A stretch of DNA of 64,000 bases from Nostoc sp. UHCC 0870 (GTDB lineage: Bacteria; Cyanobacteriota; Cyanobacteriia; Cyanobacteriales; Nostocaceae). The translations under genes were made by a program, and so were the position numbers. The notes beneath the pieces are model-generated. The model had not been told where the DNA came from. It made no database searches and saw only the letters and a program-made list of their open reading frames with translations. This document shows positions 17,274 through 26,684 of this stretch, in pieces. The DNA lies in assembly GCF_022063185.1 (NCBI RefSeq), contig NZ_CP091913.1, positions 264,501-328,500 of the forward strand. The letters are read 5' to 3'. Numbering within the stretch: position 1 is the first letter of the stretch; each line of letters begins with the position of its first letter.

Positions 17274-18431
17274 ATAATGGTTCTATAAGCCTTTAATGTT
17301 TCTCTTGCAGTTCGTTCCCAAGTAAATAATTTTGCTCTTTCTTTACCTCTATTAATTAAATCTTGTCGTAACTGGCGATCGCTAATTACTTTTAATATCG
17401 CTTCTGCTAGTTGCATAGAGTCTTGAGGGTCAATCAAAATAGCTGCATCTCCCGCAACTTCGGGAATTGAGGAAGTATTAGAACTAACAACCGGCGCACC
17501 TAATGTCATTGCTTCCAATACAGGTAGACCAAATCCCTCATAATGAGATGGATAAACAAAAACATCTGCTTTTGAGTAAAATAATGCTACTAATTCATCG
17601 GATAAGTAATCTAGATGATGAATTTCATTTTTCCAAGGCGAACTTTCAATAGCAGCAAATATTGGTTCATAACTCCAGCCTTTTTTACCAATTAATACTA
17701 ATTGATGTTCAATTTTATAATTCTGCTTCAATAAATTAAAGGCTGTGATTATAGAATTAATATTTTTTCTTGGTTCTATAGTGCTAACAAAGAGTAAATA
17801 TGGTTTATTAAAATCATATTTACTCTGTTTTTCTAAACAATGAAGATTGTTATTATATAAATAGTTATGATGGTAACGACTAGCTAAAGGAGTAACATAA
17901 ACCTTTTCTGCTGCTACTCCTAAATATTCAATAATGTCCTTTTTAGAGCTTTCTGAAATAGTTAAAATTAAATCTGTCCATTGAAGGTTATGCTGAATTT
18001 GGACTTCATATTTTTTAGCCCCTGAGTCTACATATTCTGGGTATTTCTGAAAAGTTAAGTCATATATATTCATAACCTTGAGACTTTGAGAATATGGATA
18101 AACACTATGATTTGTCCCATGAATTATTTCTGGATTATTTAAATAGTTATTTAAGTGATAGGAGAATAATTGAGGTAATAATTTTATGCAAAGATTAGAT
18201 AATCTGACTGGACAAGGAATGATATCAATCTTGCTATATTTTCCTAGTGATGTAGGAACAGAACTATTACCCTTTAACCAGTTTTTTGAAGCGAGGTTGA
18301 TAAACTATGGATAATTGAAACTGCTCAGAAGACTGTAGCTGAAACAGCGCATCTATTAAATTTAATACGTAAAAACCTACGCCAGTTTGCTCTAATGTTA
18401 TAGGTGTAGCATCAATTGTTACTTTCAGCAT
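17270..18431 (-). pseudogene. GT4 glycosyltransferase broken by a frameshift
   Basis: Two frames together make one GT4 protein of about 386 residues. The N-terminal frame starts at the ATG at 18431 (MLKVTIDATPITLEQTGVGF), overlaps the end of the upstream gene by 20 bases, and ends early after YQPRFKK. The rest reads in another frame (NWLKGNSSVPTSLGKYS, IIHGTNHSVYPYS, then the C-terminal half with FVYPSHYEGFGLPVLEAM). The switch falls at a run of six A on the minus strand (18282-18287); five would restore the frame. It is either a recent mutation, a phase-variable tract or a sequencing error. A product could start internally at 18073, but it would lack the acceptor domain start. Confidence 0.85.
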
Positions 18432-19335
18432 TCGGCCATTTCGTTCTTCTAAACCAAGATAATTTCGGGAAAAACCACCAAAATACCATTTTAGCAATGA
18501 TAAGAGGAGATATAAACTTTTTCTTAGTTTTGTATTCTAATAAAGTTGTTTGAATCAAAGCTTTACTAAAATCTTTGAGTTGACTGTCATTAAATCTATT
18601 TAAATTGGTTGTTTCCTCTACTTTAACTAGGGCATATCCTAGCAACCAACTGTCAGGTATTCTTCTAAACTTATTTTGGAACATATCAGTGATTTCACGA
18701 TGAGCCACTAATCTACTACCAAGTGTTTTATTGGAAGAATACATCCGTGAACCAGCAAATGTATGAGTAATATATTTAAATTTATGATGTTCTCCATAGC
18801 GCAACCATAGTTCATAATCCATACAGTAGTTTAAGGATATGTCTAAGTTGCCTAATTTTTCAACTAAGGTTCGTCTAAAAAAAACTGCTGGTTGACAAAC
18901 ATAACAAGTTTCTTTGAGCCTTTGATAATTCCAAGGTTCTGTAGGAAAAGGTTGTATGATTTTATCAAATTCATCTATCCAATTTGCATTGCCATAAATA
19001 ACTTGTACATCCGAGTTATTTTCAAATACTTGTTTAACAATTTTAAAAGTACCTGGATAATAAATATCATCCGAATTAATCCAGGCGATAATTTCGCCAG
19101 TAGTCATCGCTATTCCTTTATTGATAGCATCGGATTGTCCCTGATCCGGTTCTGATATCCAGCGAAGTTGGCTATTATATTTATTTAATATACTTATAGT
19201 TTCATCCTCACTACCACCATCACAAATCATGTACTCCATGTCATCAACTTCTTGACATAGCACACTTTGTATAGTTCTTTCAATAAAACGACCCTGACGA
19301 AAAGAAGGTGTAACAACACTAAATTGTAAATTCAT
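18412..19335 (-). CDS. Glycosyltransferase family 2 (GT-A)
   Basis: A 307-residue inverting glycosyltransferase. The GT-A core is complete: FSVVTPSFRQGRFIERTIQSV at the start, YMICDGGSEDET, then GQSDAINKGIAMTTGEIIAWINSDD containing the metal-binding DD motif, and PAVFFRRTLVEKLG and MDYELWLRYGEHH in the second half. No membrane segment of note, although the C-terminal part carries a hydrophobic aromatic stretch (KMVFWWFFPKLSWF) that may associate with the membrane. It is the middle gene of the polysaccharide operon and overlaps the following GT4 start. Confidence 0.9.
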   Translation of the reverse strand: MNLQFSVVTPSFRQGRFIERTIQSVLCQEVDDMEYMICDGGSEDETISILNKYNSQLRWISEPDQGQSDAINKGIAMTTGEIIAWINSDDIYYPGTFKIVKQVFENNSDVQVIYGNANWIDEFDKIIQPFPTEPWNYQRLKETCYVCQPAVFFRRTLVEKLGNLDISLNYCMDYELWLRYGEHHKFKYITHTFAGSRMYSSNKTLGSRLVAHREITDMFQNKFRRIPDSWLLGYALVKVEETTNLNRFNDSQLKDFSKALIQTTLLEYKTKKKFISPLIIAKMVFWWFFPKLSWFRRTKWPNAESNN

Positions 19336-19360
19336 ACAAATTCAAAATGCAGAGAGAAAG

Positions 19361-21190
19361 TTAATTTTCTTTTTCTAAGCAGGCATACAAACAATCTCCT
19401 AACAAAAGTCTATCTAATACTAACCAAGAAAATATATTCGCACCTTTTGCACCTTGCCACACATCTTCATCTAAATTGACAATGTTATGAGAAGCAATGC
19501 CGCCAAGCCCTCTTACTGCTAATTGGTCGCTAAGATATATCCAATGAATGGGAGTAGATGTTTTGAACCATCTGATTCTATAGCCTGATTTTTTTGCCAG
19601 ATATTTAATTGACTGACGATGAAAGGCAACTGCATGAAATGGAATATGCCAATGAGCCCATACAGGACCATAATATTGCCATAACCAAAAACTGCCGAGA
19701 TTGGGTACTGAAATGTATATACTACCACTTGATTTTAATTTTGATCTTAAAATTTCAAGTGTTTTTCCGGGATTGTCGAAATGCTCTAATGCTTGATTAA
19801 GGACAATGGCATCAAATGCTTCCGAAGGTATTTCTGAATTAGTAATATCCCCACAATAAATTTTAAATCCTTTTTTTGCTGCTGTTTTAGAAGCAATTGT
19901 ATTCAATTCTGTACCTGATAGATTGTTATAACCACAGTAGCGATACCACTCTAAAACTCTACCTTCAAAGCATCCAATTTCTAAAATAGCTGCATTTTTA
20001 TTTTCAAAAATTGGCACTATATCATCGTGATTATTTTTGAATGATTTATGTATAAATTTAAAAGTTTTACCAAGTAATTTCCAAGGTTTACGATTTAATA
20101 GACTGGAACGTCTATAGGGACTGTAATAGACTGCTGGCGGGTCTATGTTGTCTATAATAGAAGATGAAGAATAAGTCTTTTCATATAATTCCTGGAGTGT
20201 CCCTGCTTCAGGGAAAGGAAAAGTGTAAACAGAGCGACAATTACTGCATTTGTAGAGGCGGTAAATTGTGCGGTCTCCAAATCTAGTATCTGGGGTGGAA
20301 AATAACAACCGTTCAGGTTGAGACTGGCAAATAGGACAAATATTTTTTTTAAGAGACTTTTCTTGCGGACTAATAACACTTGCCCATTCTAAATCTGCAT
20401 TTTCCAAATACCATACAGGAGTACGAAATAAGTTTAAGTAAATATTTTTAAATTTGCAAAAAGCCCCTATGAAAAAAAATTTGATTTTGTCTTGTACACT
20501 AATGGTTTTTAAAAAAGCATCAAGTGCTTTATGTACTTCATCCATGTAAAATGTCCAGTTACTTATGGAAAGTTGTCCTTTACGGATGCGAAAACAACTT
20601 GCATGGCCTGGCAACATTTCTAACTTGAACTTAGCTGATATCCTTAACCATAAATCATAATCTCCAGCTAGTTTAAAACTTCGATTAATTCCTCCTACAG
20701 CTTGATAGGCAGTTTTTCTAAAAAAACAGCCATCTTGATAGAGAATATGTCCTCTCATAAGCTGGTAAGTACTAACATATTTTTGTGGTTTGTTAGGCAC
20801 TCTCCATCCATCTTTAATTACAGTATCTTCAAAGTATATAAACTGAGATTGTTTAAATTTTTGAAAATGCTCTCCTACTCGAAAAAGAGCATTGGGTTCA
20901 AACAAATCATCACTATTGAGCCATGAAAATATTTCACCTGTTGCAATTTCAAATCCCTTAGCAACAGCATCATACATTGTCTTATCTTTACCTATAATAA
21001 CTTTGGAAAAATGTTGACTGTAGGAGTTGATTATATCAATAGAAGAATCAGTTGAACCGCCATCAACAATAATATATTCTAAGTTTGGATATCCTTGCTC
21101 AATAACTGATAGAATTGTCTCTTCTAAAGTAGAAGCTTGATTTAAATTAGGTGTGACTACCGTAATTTTTGGAAGTTGATTCATTTTCAT
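19361..21190 (-). CDS. Fusion of GT2 glycosyltransferase and SAM methyltransferase
   Basis: A 609-residue two-domain protein. Residues about 1-290 are a GT2 domain (ITVVTPNLNQASTLEETILS, YIIVDGGSTDSS and the metal site WLNSDD). Residues about 305-345 are a zinc-ribbon-like element with two CxxC pairs (CPIC and CSNC). Residues about 390-600 are a class I methyltransferase with motif I ILEIGCFEGRVLEW and the later FDAIVLNQALEHFDNP. The zinc ribbon plus methyltransferase pairing is typical of sugar methyltransferases. The fusion suggests that one sugar is added and methylated, or a chain is capped. The start at 21190 gives MKMNQLPK; the second methionine is equally possible. Confidence 0.88.
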   Translation of the reverse strand: MKMNQLPKITVVTPNLNQASTLEETILSVIEQGYPNLEYIIVDGGSTDSSIDIINSYSQHFSKVIIGKDKTMYDAVAKGFEIATGEIFSWLNSDDLFEPNALFRVGEHFQKFKQSQFIYFEDTVIKDGWRVPNKPQKYVSTYQLMRGHILYQDGCFFRKTAYQAVGGINRSFKLAGDYDLWLRISAKFKLEMLPGHASCFRIRKGQLSISNWTFYMDEVHKALDAFLKTISVQDKIKFFFIGAFCKFKNIYLNLFRTPVWYLENADLEWASVISPQEKSLKKNICPICQSQPERLLFSTPDTRFGDRTIYRLYKCSNCRSVYTFPFPEAGTLQELYEKTYSSSSIIDNIDPPAVYYSPYRRSSLLNRKPWKLLGKTFKFIHKSFKNNHDDIVPIFENKNAAILEIGCFEGRVLEWYRYCGYNNLSGTELNTIASKTAAKKGFKIYCGDITNSEIPSEAFDAIVLNQALEHFDNPGKTLEILRSKLKSSGSIYISVPNLGSFWLWQYYGPVWAHWHIPFHAVAFHRQSIKYLAKKSGYRIRWFKTSTPIHWIYLSDQLAVRGLGGIASHNIVNLDEDVWQGAKGANIFSWLVLDRLLLGDCLYACLEKEN

Positions 21191-21235
21191 TTAAAATTTT
21201 TGTAAATAGACTACCAAATTACTAACAAATTCTTA

Positions 21236-24013
21236 CTAACGATGAATGGTTAAAATTACTTTAATTTTTTTTACAAACCTATATAATAAACCTGAAGCTG
21301 GTATTTTTTTAATTAATTTCTTATACCTTTTAGCTTTTTGTAGAAGTTGTGAATCTTGATGTAAGCTAATCAATACTTCCTCTAAAGAAGAACGTGATGA
21401 TAGTTGTAGTGCATTAGACTCAATATTGGGATTAAGTTTTTTTTGATTTTCTATATATGCATCCATCAAATCATTAAGTCGTCCAGTTGCACTAAAATAA
21501 CTCGGTAGTTTTTTGCGATAAAAACTTTGAGCTATTTCTTGATATTCTTGTTCTTTTCTACAGGCTAGCCAGTGCGTGATTGCAAATAAAAATTCTAACT
21601 TTACCCCTGCACCTAAATTCTCTTGGAAATATTTTGTTGTCCAACTCGATGGGTGTATTCTGTAGTAAATTAAAGGCTCGCTAATAAGAGGGATTGACCA
21701 CTTAGTTGAAATTTTAGTAAATAGAATCCAATCTTCTGCTTGATGAGCAATAGACTCAGGTAATAGACCTGACCACAATAAAACACTACGATGAGTTATG
21801 AATGTAGAATTAACCACAGGACAACCATTTTGTAGAGAATCAAAGGTATAAGGTGCAGGAATTCTGTGTTGCAGATCAATAGTTTGATAGTCACCTGTAA
21901 TCTCATTACTGTTCCACCCAATCACAGGTTGACCGTCGGAATCAACATTGTATCCATAACTACAAGCACATAAATACTCAGGATTCTGCCTCAGCCACTT
22001 GACCTGAGTTAATGTTTTATTAGGTAAAAAAGCATCATCAGCATCTAAAAATGCAATCCATTCTCCTTTGGATTCAATTATGCCTAAGTTTCGAGAAGCA
22101 GCTACTCCCTTATTCAATTTTCCGGGATGAGTTAGTACCCGCATCTGGATAGGCGAAACTTCTGCTAACAAATTAGCTAAGTTGTAGGTTTCATCAGTAG
22201 AGCCATCATCAATAACAATAAGTTCCAAATGAATATTATCTGTAGTTTCTTGTCGCCATACAGATATAACTGCATTACTAAGAAATTTTTCTGCATTGTA
22301 AGCAGGTATAATAACTGAAACCAGCCCCTCTTCGTAGGGATATTTAAATAAAGGAGGCTTTTCAACACTACGAGACTGAGCAAGTAATAGCCATCTGATG
22401 GGATTATCTACAATATCTTGCAACTGTTGGGTTAGGCTATCGCAAGTTTCTTGTATAACTTGGTGTTGCTCTCTATAATAGTTAAGCTCTGATTGCGTTT
22501 TTTGTAATTGAGATTGAAATTTATATAAATCTTGTCGTAAATTTTGAATTATGTCTTCACTTTTCAAGTAATCTGCAAACATTTCTTGTGGCGATAATTT
22601 TTCAAAAATCCCACTCAATTCGCTACCAACATAATTATCTGGTAAATTGGATACTAATTCAACGTTGGTATCCTTTTGAATATTCTTATCACTAGAAATA
22701 TGTTCATTAGATAAAGTCATAGATATGTCTTTTTCATAAGTTACTAAATCCTGATATAGCTCTAAATATCGTGATGCCTGAACTGAGAGGGGATATTTTT
22801 CTTGAATAACCTTGCGGCTATTTTCTCCCATCATTTGACATTTGTAAGGAGACAAAGCGCAATCAACAATTGCCTCTGCCATTTTAAACGTATTTCCGAC
22901 TGGGATAATCTTACCTGTAATATCATCTTCAACTACGTCAGGAATAACTCCCACATTGAAGCCTATTACTGGCGTACCGCAACTCATTGCTTCCAATGTA
23001 GTAAAGCCAAAATTTTCTTCTAAAGAAGTTTGTACAAAAATATCAGCAGATGAGTATATTTCTTGTAGTTGTTTATCTGATTCCGTATAACCTATATTTA
23101 TTAAAGGTATGGGGATTGATTCTAATTTCTCTAATGCAAGATAACCAAAACAAACTAATTTAATTTTATTATTTAATACTAAGTTGTAAAATTTTTCGTT
23201 TTCAAGACATTGCTGAAGAGATGTCAATAACTCTGCAAACCCTTTTCTCTTTTCTTCACAAGAGTGAGCACCAAAAAGTATGATGAAATCCTCACTATTT
23301 GCTCCTATATTTCTCTTCGCTTCAAGTTTTGATAAAGGACTAAAAATATCAGTTTCTAAAGAATTAGGTATTACTTCAATTCGATTATTTTTGAATAATT
23401 TGCTCTGTCTTACATGATCTGCCATCCATTTGCTAGGGGTTACAATAGTCAGATTGTAATCGGCAAAAAGCTCTAGCTTTTCTTGCAATATACTTCCAGG
23501 CAAATTATAAGGGTCATGAATTAGTTGAGGACATTTCACACAATCTTGTTTATATTTTTCACAGCCAGCAGCGTAATGACATCCACCTGTAAAAGGCCAC
23601 ATATCGGGAAATTTCCAAATTACAGGTTTCCCCAAGGAAAAAAGTTTTTGCAGTGTCAATGGAGATTGAAAATTAGTAATCCAATGTAAATTAATAATAT
23701 CTGCATTTATTATTTGTTCATTACTAGTTATATCTATCCCAGGATAAGGAAATGAAAATAAAGTATTCGATATAGAAGTTCTATTAGAATTTATATAACT
23801 CTTCTGAATCGCAGAAATATATAGTTTTTGAATATCGCTAGGTTCTTCTGTATTTGTAAAGGAAACACAAGTAACTGTAGGATCTAGCGAATGTTTATAT
23901 TTTACAATCACATGAGAATTTTGCCCAGATTCAAGTAATCCTTTGTGTAGTCGATAAGTACCTCTGGCTGCTCCACCTTGAATATCGTATGTATTGACAT
24001 GAACTATTTTCAT
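21236..24013 (-). CDS. Bifunctional GT4-GT2 glycosyltransferase
   Basis: A 925-residue fusion of two glycosyltransferases. Residues about 1-420 form a GT4 domain (N-terminus MKIVHVNTYDIQGGAARGTY, donor site DIFVQTSLEENFGFTTLEAM). A linker with a glutamine-rich coiled coil (about 485-540) separates it from a GT2 domain at about 560-800 (VSVIIPAYNAEKFLSNAVIS, IVIDDGSTDET, and the metal site WIAFLDADDAF). The two active sites would add successive sugars of one repeat unit. It lies directly after the ABC transporter genes, as expected for an ABC-exported glycan. Confidence 0.9.
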   Translation of the reverse strand: MKIVHVNTYDIQGGAARGTYRLHKGLLESGQNSHVIVKYKHSLDPTVTCVSFTNTEEPSDIQKLYISAIQKSYINSNRTSISNTLFSFPYPGIDITSNEQIINADIINLHWITNFQSPLTLQKLFSLGKPVIWKFPDMWPFTGGCHYAAGCEKYKQDCVKCPQLIHDPYNLPGSILQEKLELFADYNLTIVTPSKWMADHVRQSKLFKNNRIEVIPNSLETDIFSPLSKLEAKRNIGANSEDFIILFGAHSCEEKRKGFAELLTSLQQCLENEKFYNLVLNNKIKLVCFGYLALEKLESIPIPLINIGYTESDKQLQEIYSSADIFVQTSLEENFGFTTLEAMSCGTPVIGFNVGVIPDVVEDDITGKIIPVGNTFKMAEAIVDCALSPYKCQMMGENSRKVIQEKYPLSVQASRYLELYQDLVTYEKDISMTLSNEHISSDKNIQKDTNVELVSNLPDNYVGSELSGIFEKLSPQEMFADYLKSEDIIQNLRQDLYKFQSQLQKTQSELNYYREQHQVIQETCDSLTQQLQDIVDNPIRWLLLAQSRSVEKPPLFKYPYEEGLVSVIIPAYNAEKFLSNAVISVWRQETTDNIHLELIVIDDGSTDETYNLANLLAEVSPIQMRVLTHPGKLNKGVAASRNLGIIESKGEWIAFLDADDAFLPNKTLTQVKWLRQNPEYLCACSYGYNVDSDGQPVIGWNSNEITGDYQTIDLQHRIPAPYTFDSLQNGCPVVNSTFITHRSVLLWSGLLPESIAHQAEDWILFTKISTKWSIPLISEPLIYYRIHPSSWTTKYFQENLGAGVKLEFLFAITHWLACRKEQEYQEIAQSFYRKKLPSYFSATGRLNDLMDAYIENQKKLNPNIESNALQLSSRSSLEEVLISLHQDSQLLQKAKRYKKLIKKIPASGLLYRFVKKIKVILTIHR

Positions 24014-24077
24014 TACTGCTGTTAATCCTTATATATAAATCAAATATTTCTTATTGAATGAAGTTTATCAAAATTAT

Positions 24078-24818
24078 TTAACTTGAATTAACTTGCTGTA
24101 AGTATGAATTTACTATTTGATGTGATGTTCCCATCAATTTCACCTTTCCGTTATCTAACCAAATTGCTTGCTCGCAAGATGTTTGTATAAACCCTAAATC
24201 ATGCGAAACTACCAACACTGTCGTATCTCCATTCCAAAACTTATCAATTCTTTGCTTACACTTATTTTTAAAACTTTCATCTCCTACAGATAAAACCTCA
24301 TCTAAAATCAAAATATCTGGCTGTATGTCAGTAGCAATAGAGAAGCCCAAACGAGCCACCATACCCGAAGATAACCCCTTCACTGGAACTAAAGCATAAT
24401 CCTCTAATTCTGCAAACTCTAAAATAGACTGCACTCTTTCTTTCATCTCCGCTCTGGAAAAACCAAGTAATACACCATAAAGGAAGATATTATCCATTAC
24501 AGAAATTTCTGGATCAAATCCTGCACCGAGTTCAATTAGAGGGGCAATTTTGCCTCTAACTCTGATTGTGCCGCTTGTTGGCTGTAAAATCGCACAGATT
24601 ATTTTTAGTAGTGTTGATTTACCTGAACCATTTGCGCCGATAATTCCTACTTTTTCGCCCGAATTGATAACCAAATTAATTTGATCAAGAACTAATTTGC
24701 GTGCAGGCTGACGATACTTACCTTCAATAATTGATAAAAGTGTTTTCTTGAGATCGTAAGAAAACTCCTCTTGAGTTCGCCGCAACAGTGAAACTTGATC
24801 GAGACGAATAACTTCCAT
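24078..24818 (-). CDS. Polysaccharide ABC exporter ATP-binding subunit
   Basis: A 246-residue ATPase of the KpsT/Wzt (RfbE) group. Walker A is GANGSGKST, the signature is KGLSSGMVARLGFS, Walker B is ILILDEVLSVGD, and the H-loop histidine is in VVSHDLGF. It begins with the characteristic N-terminus VIRLDQVSLLRR. It lacks the C-terminal carbohydrate-binding domain that some Wzt proteins use to recognise a chain-end cap. The gene starts one base after the permease stop region, so the two are certainly co-expressed. It energises export of the glycan built by the downstream transferases. Confidence 0.93.
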   Translation of the reverse strand: MEVIRLDQVSLLRRTQEEFSYDLKKTLLSIIEGKYRQPARKLVLDQINLVINSGEKVGIIGANGSGKSTLLKIICAILQPTSGTIRVRGKIAPLIELGAGFDPEISVMDNIFLYGVLLGFSRAEMKERVQSILEFAELEDYALVPVKGLSSGMVARLGFSIATDIQPDILILDEVLSVGDESFKNKCKQRIDKFWNGDTTVLVVSHDLGFIQTSCEQAIWLDNGKVKLMGTSHQIVNSYLQQVNSS

Positions 24819-25625
24819 TTATAGTAAATCCATAAACTGATGTCGCCACATATGAAAACAAGCCCATCCCAAGGACAAAATTATTATGCCACTGAGTAAA
24901 GCCCCCCAAATTAAACTCAGATCAGGTAAATTTCCAGATAAGGTAATTTGACGTAGACTTTCAATAATGGGTGATAGAGGATTTAATCCTAAAAATGGTT
25001 TTACCTGGGGAGGTACAATGGCTGCTGGGTAAAATACAGGGCTACTAATCCAAAGGACAAAGACAACTAATTCATAGAAGTAAGGTAAATCTCTAAAAAA
25101 CACATACAGCGCACTAACTAGAAATCCTACTCCAGTACAAACTAAAATTAACGATAGGAAAGGAAAAAGTAGTGCTAGGACATTGACGAAACTTTTAGAA
25201 TTAATAAGAGCGATCACTGCCAATAATGGAAATGCTCCGACTGCAAACTGAAAGACATTTGCTACAATCATTGAGACTGGGAAAACACTGACAGGTAAGC
25301 GAATTTTGTTTAGCAATGCCCCATTGCCTACTACACTTGACAAAGCTTGGGATGTAGAGGCTGAGAAAAAATTAATCACCACTAAGCCAGTGAAGGCTGC
25401 TAGCACGTAGTTCAGTATAGAATTGCCATAATAAGAAGCAAATGTTGCTCCGAAAATCGCACTGTATAGTGCTGTCATAATTAACGGGTTCAATAGCGAC
25501 CAATATACGCCTAATAAAGAGCCTCGATAACGCACTTTGAGATTACGCGTGACCAAGACGTGCAGCAACTCCCAGTAGCGGCGCACTTGTAGCCAATTTA
25601 TACTTTTTTGCATTGAAAGCGTCAT
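24819..25625 (-). CDS. Polysaccharide ABC exporter permease (ABC-2 type)
   Basis: A 268-residue inner-membrane protein with six helices of the ABC-2/Wzm/KpsM type. A diagnostic amphipathic start (LLHVLVTRNLKVRYRGSLLG) precedes the first helix, followed by VYWSLLNPLIMTALYSAIFG and a C-terminal SPVFYPAAIVPP and LNPLSPIIESLRQ. I start at the ATG at 25625 (MTLSMQKSINW) rather than at the weaker upstream codon at 25643. It is the first gene of the minus-strand polysaccharide operon, which implies a promoter in the region above it. Confidence 0.92.
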   Translation of the reverse strand: MTLSMQKSINWLQVRRYWELLHVLVTRNLKVRYRGSLLGVYWSLLNPLIMTALYSAIFGATFASYYGNSILNYVLAAFTGLVVINFFSASTSQALSSVVGNGALLNKIRLPVSVFPVSMIVANVFQFAVGAFPLLAVIALINSKSFVNVLALLFPFLSLILVCTGVGFLVSALYVFFRDLPYFYELVVFVLWISSPVFYPAAIVPPQVKPFLGLNPLSPIIESLRQITLSGNLPDLSLIWGALLSGIIILSLGWACFHMWRHQFMDLL

Positions 25626-25963
25626 TCGCAAACACCACCACACTCAAGTCATTCGCGCATTCTATCGTATTAGCAAGTACATTGCTGCATGAGACTAGCA
25701 CTATAAAGTATATTTCTCAAAATCTGACGGAGTATCAGTCACATTGATCAAAGTCTTGCCTCAATCCATCACCACATAATACATCCGCACGACCAGTTTA
25801 ATGATCAGTGTAGTTCCTCAAACTATTTGTCGAAATTATTAATTTCTTTAAACATATAAATTCAGGAAAGTCAACCACAATAACAAATATACTCTGGTTA
25901 TCTTTCTCACTGTAGGTTGTCTGGATCAATTCCTCGCGATGTCTAAAGACAAGCCGCTTCGCG
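25626..25963. other. Intergenic region upstream of the polysaccharide operon
   Basis: A 338-base, AT-rich region that must contain the promoter of the minus-strand operon. I could not pick out convincing hexamers. Its right end (25936-25963) is the start of a 35-base palindrome-rich repeat that runs into the Uma2 gene. No ORF is supported. Confidence 0.5.
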
Positions 25964-25970
25964 TCAACGC
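25936..25970. repeat. Small dispersed palindromic repeat, copy 1
   Basis: A 35-base sequence containing TGTCTAAAGACA and AAGCCGCTTCGCGTC, both self-complementary in part. An identical copy lies at 26650-26684, at the same site of the neighbouring Uma2 gene. In both it supplies the TGA that ends the protein after EYLR. Confidence 0.85.
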
Positions 25971-26608
25971 AAATACTCTGCCAGTCTATCAGCTCGTTGG
26001 CGTTCTTGTTCAGCTCGTTGACGTTCTTGTTGTAATTGTTGAGCTAGTTCTGTAGGTATCAGTAATTTATCAGCCGTATCTAGACGATAAAATCCCAATA
26101 ATTGCTCCTCAACTCTCACCTGCAATTCTAAAGGTTGACATATGCCATCAGTAATTAATTGATAAGTCTCACCCTCTAATCTATATCCCTTTAACTTTTC
26201 TGGAATCCATTCGCCTTTGGGGTCAAATAACCAATATTCTAGAATACCTAACTGTTCATAGAGGTTTTTCTTTTGCTCCTGGTCTTGTTTTTGTGTTCCT
26301 TGAGAAGTCATTTCAAAAACTACCTGGGGAACTTGACCTTCTTCCCAGACTTTATAACTGTCCCGACCTCCTGGTGGTACATCAAAAATTACCATCACAT
26401 CTGGTGCAACTCTTAACCTAGGAAAACCTTGAGCGTAGTAGAGAAACTGATTAGCCAGGACAGTTGCTTGTCTGCCTGCCAAGTATTGTTTTATAACTTC
26501 TAGAGTGGTAAGAATTGCGTAGAGATGGATGTAAGATTCTGCCAATGGTTCACCGTCTGCACTGGGATATTCGATGTTGGGATTGACTAATTTGATGGTT
26601 GTTGTCAT
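25964..26608 (-). CDS. Uma2 family endonuclease-like protein (C-terminus shortened)
   Basis: A 214-residue protein of the Uma2/DUF820 family, a PD-(D/E)XK-like restriction endonuclease fold that is heavily expanded in cyanobacteria. Visible core elements are VAPDVMVIFDVPPGGRDSYKVWEEG and VVFEMTSQGTQKQDQEQKKNLYEQLGILEYWLFDP, read in short pieces. A glutamine/arginine coiled coil follows at the end (QQERQRAEQERQRADRL). The usual C-terminal GIDPD peptide is not in frame: the 35-base repeat provides a stop after EYLR, and GIDPDN is found just beyond in another frame. Biological role unknown; most are small domains scattered through the genome. Confidence 0.85.
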   Translation of the reverse strand: MTTTIKLVNPNIEYPSADGEPLAESYIHLYAILTTLEVIKQYLAGRQATVLANQFLYYAQGFPRLRVAPDVMVIFDVPPGGRDSYKVWEEGQVPQVVFEMTSQGTQKQDQEQKKNLYEQLGILEYWLFDPKGEWIPEKLKGYRLEGETYQLITDGICQPLELQVRVEEQLLGFYRLDTADKLLIPTELAQQLQQERQRAEQERQRADRLAEYLR

Positions 26609-26649
26609 AGCTACCTCTTGCTAGGGTAGATTATCTGGCTCAATTCCTT

Positions 26650-26684
26650 GCGATGTCTAAAGACAAGCCGCTTCGCGTCAACGC
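26650..26684. repeat. Small dispersed palindromic repeat, copy 2
   Basis: Same 35-base sequence as at 25936-25970, at the homologous place of the next Uma2 gene, again giving a TGA after EYLR. Beyond it another frame reads GIEPDNLP, the lost C-terminus. Confidence 0.85.
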
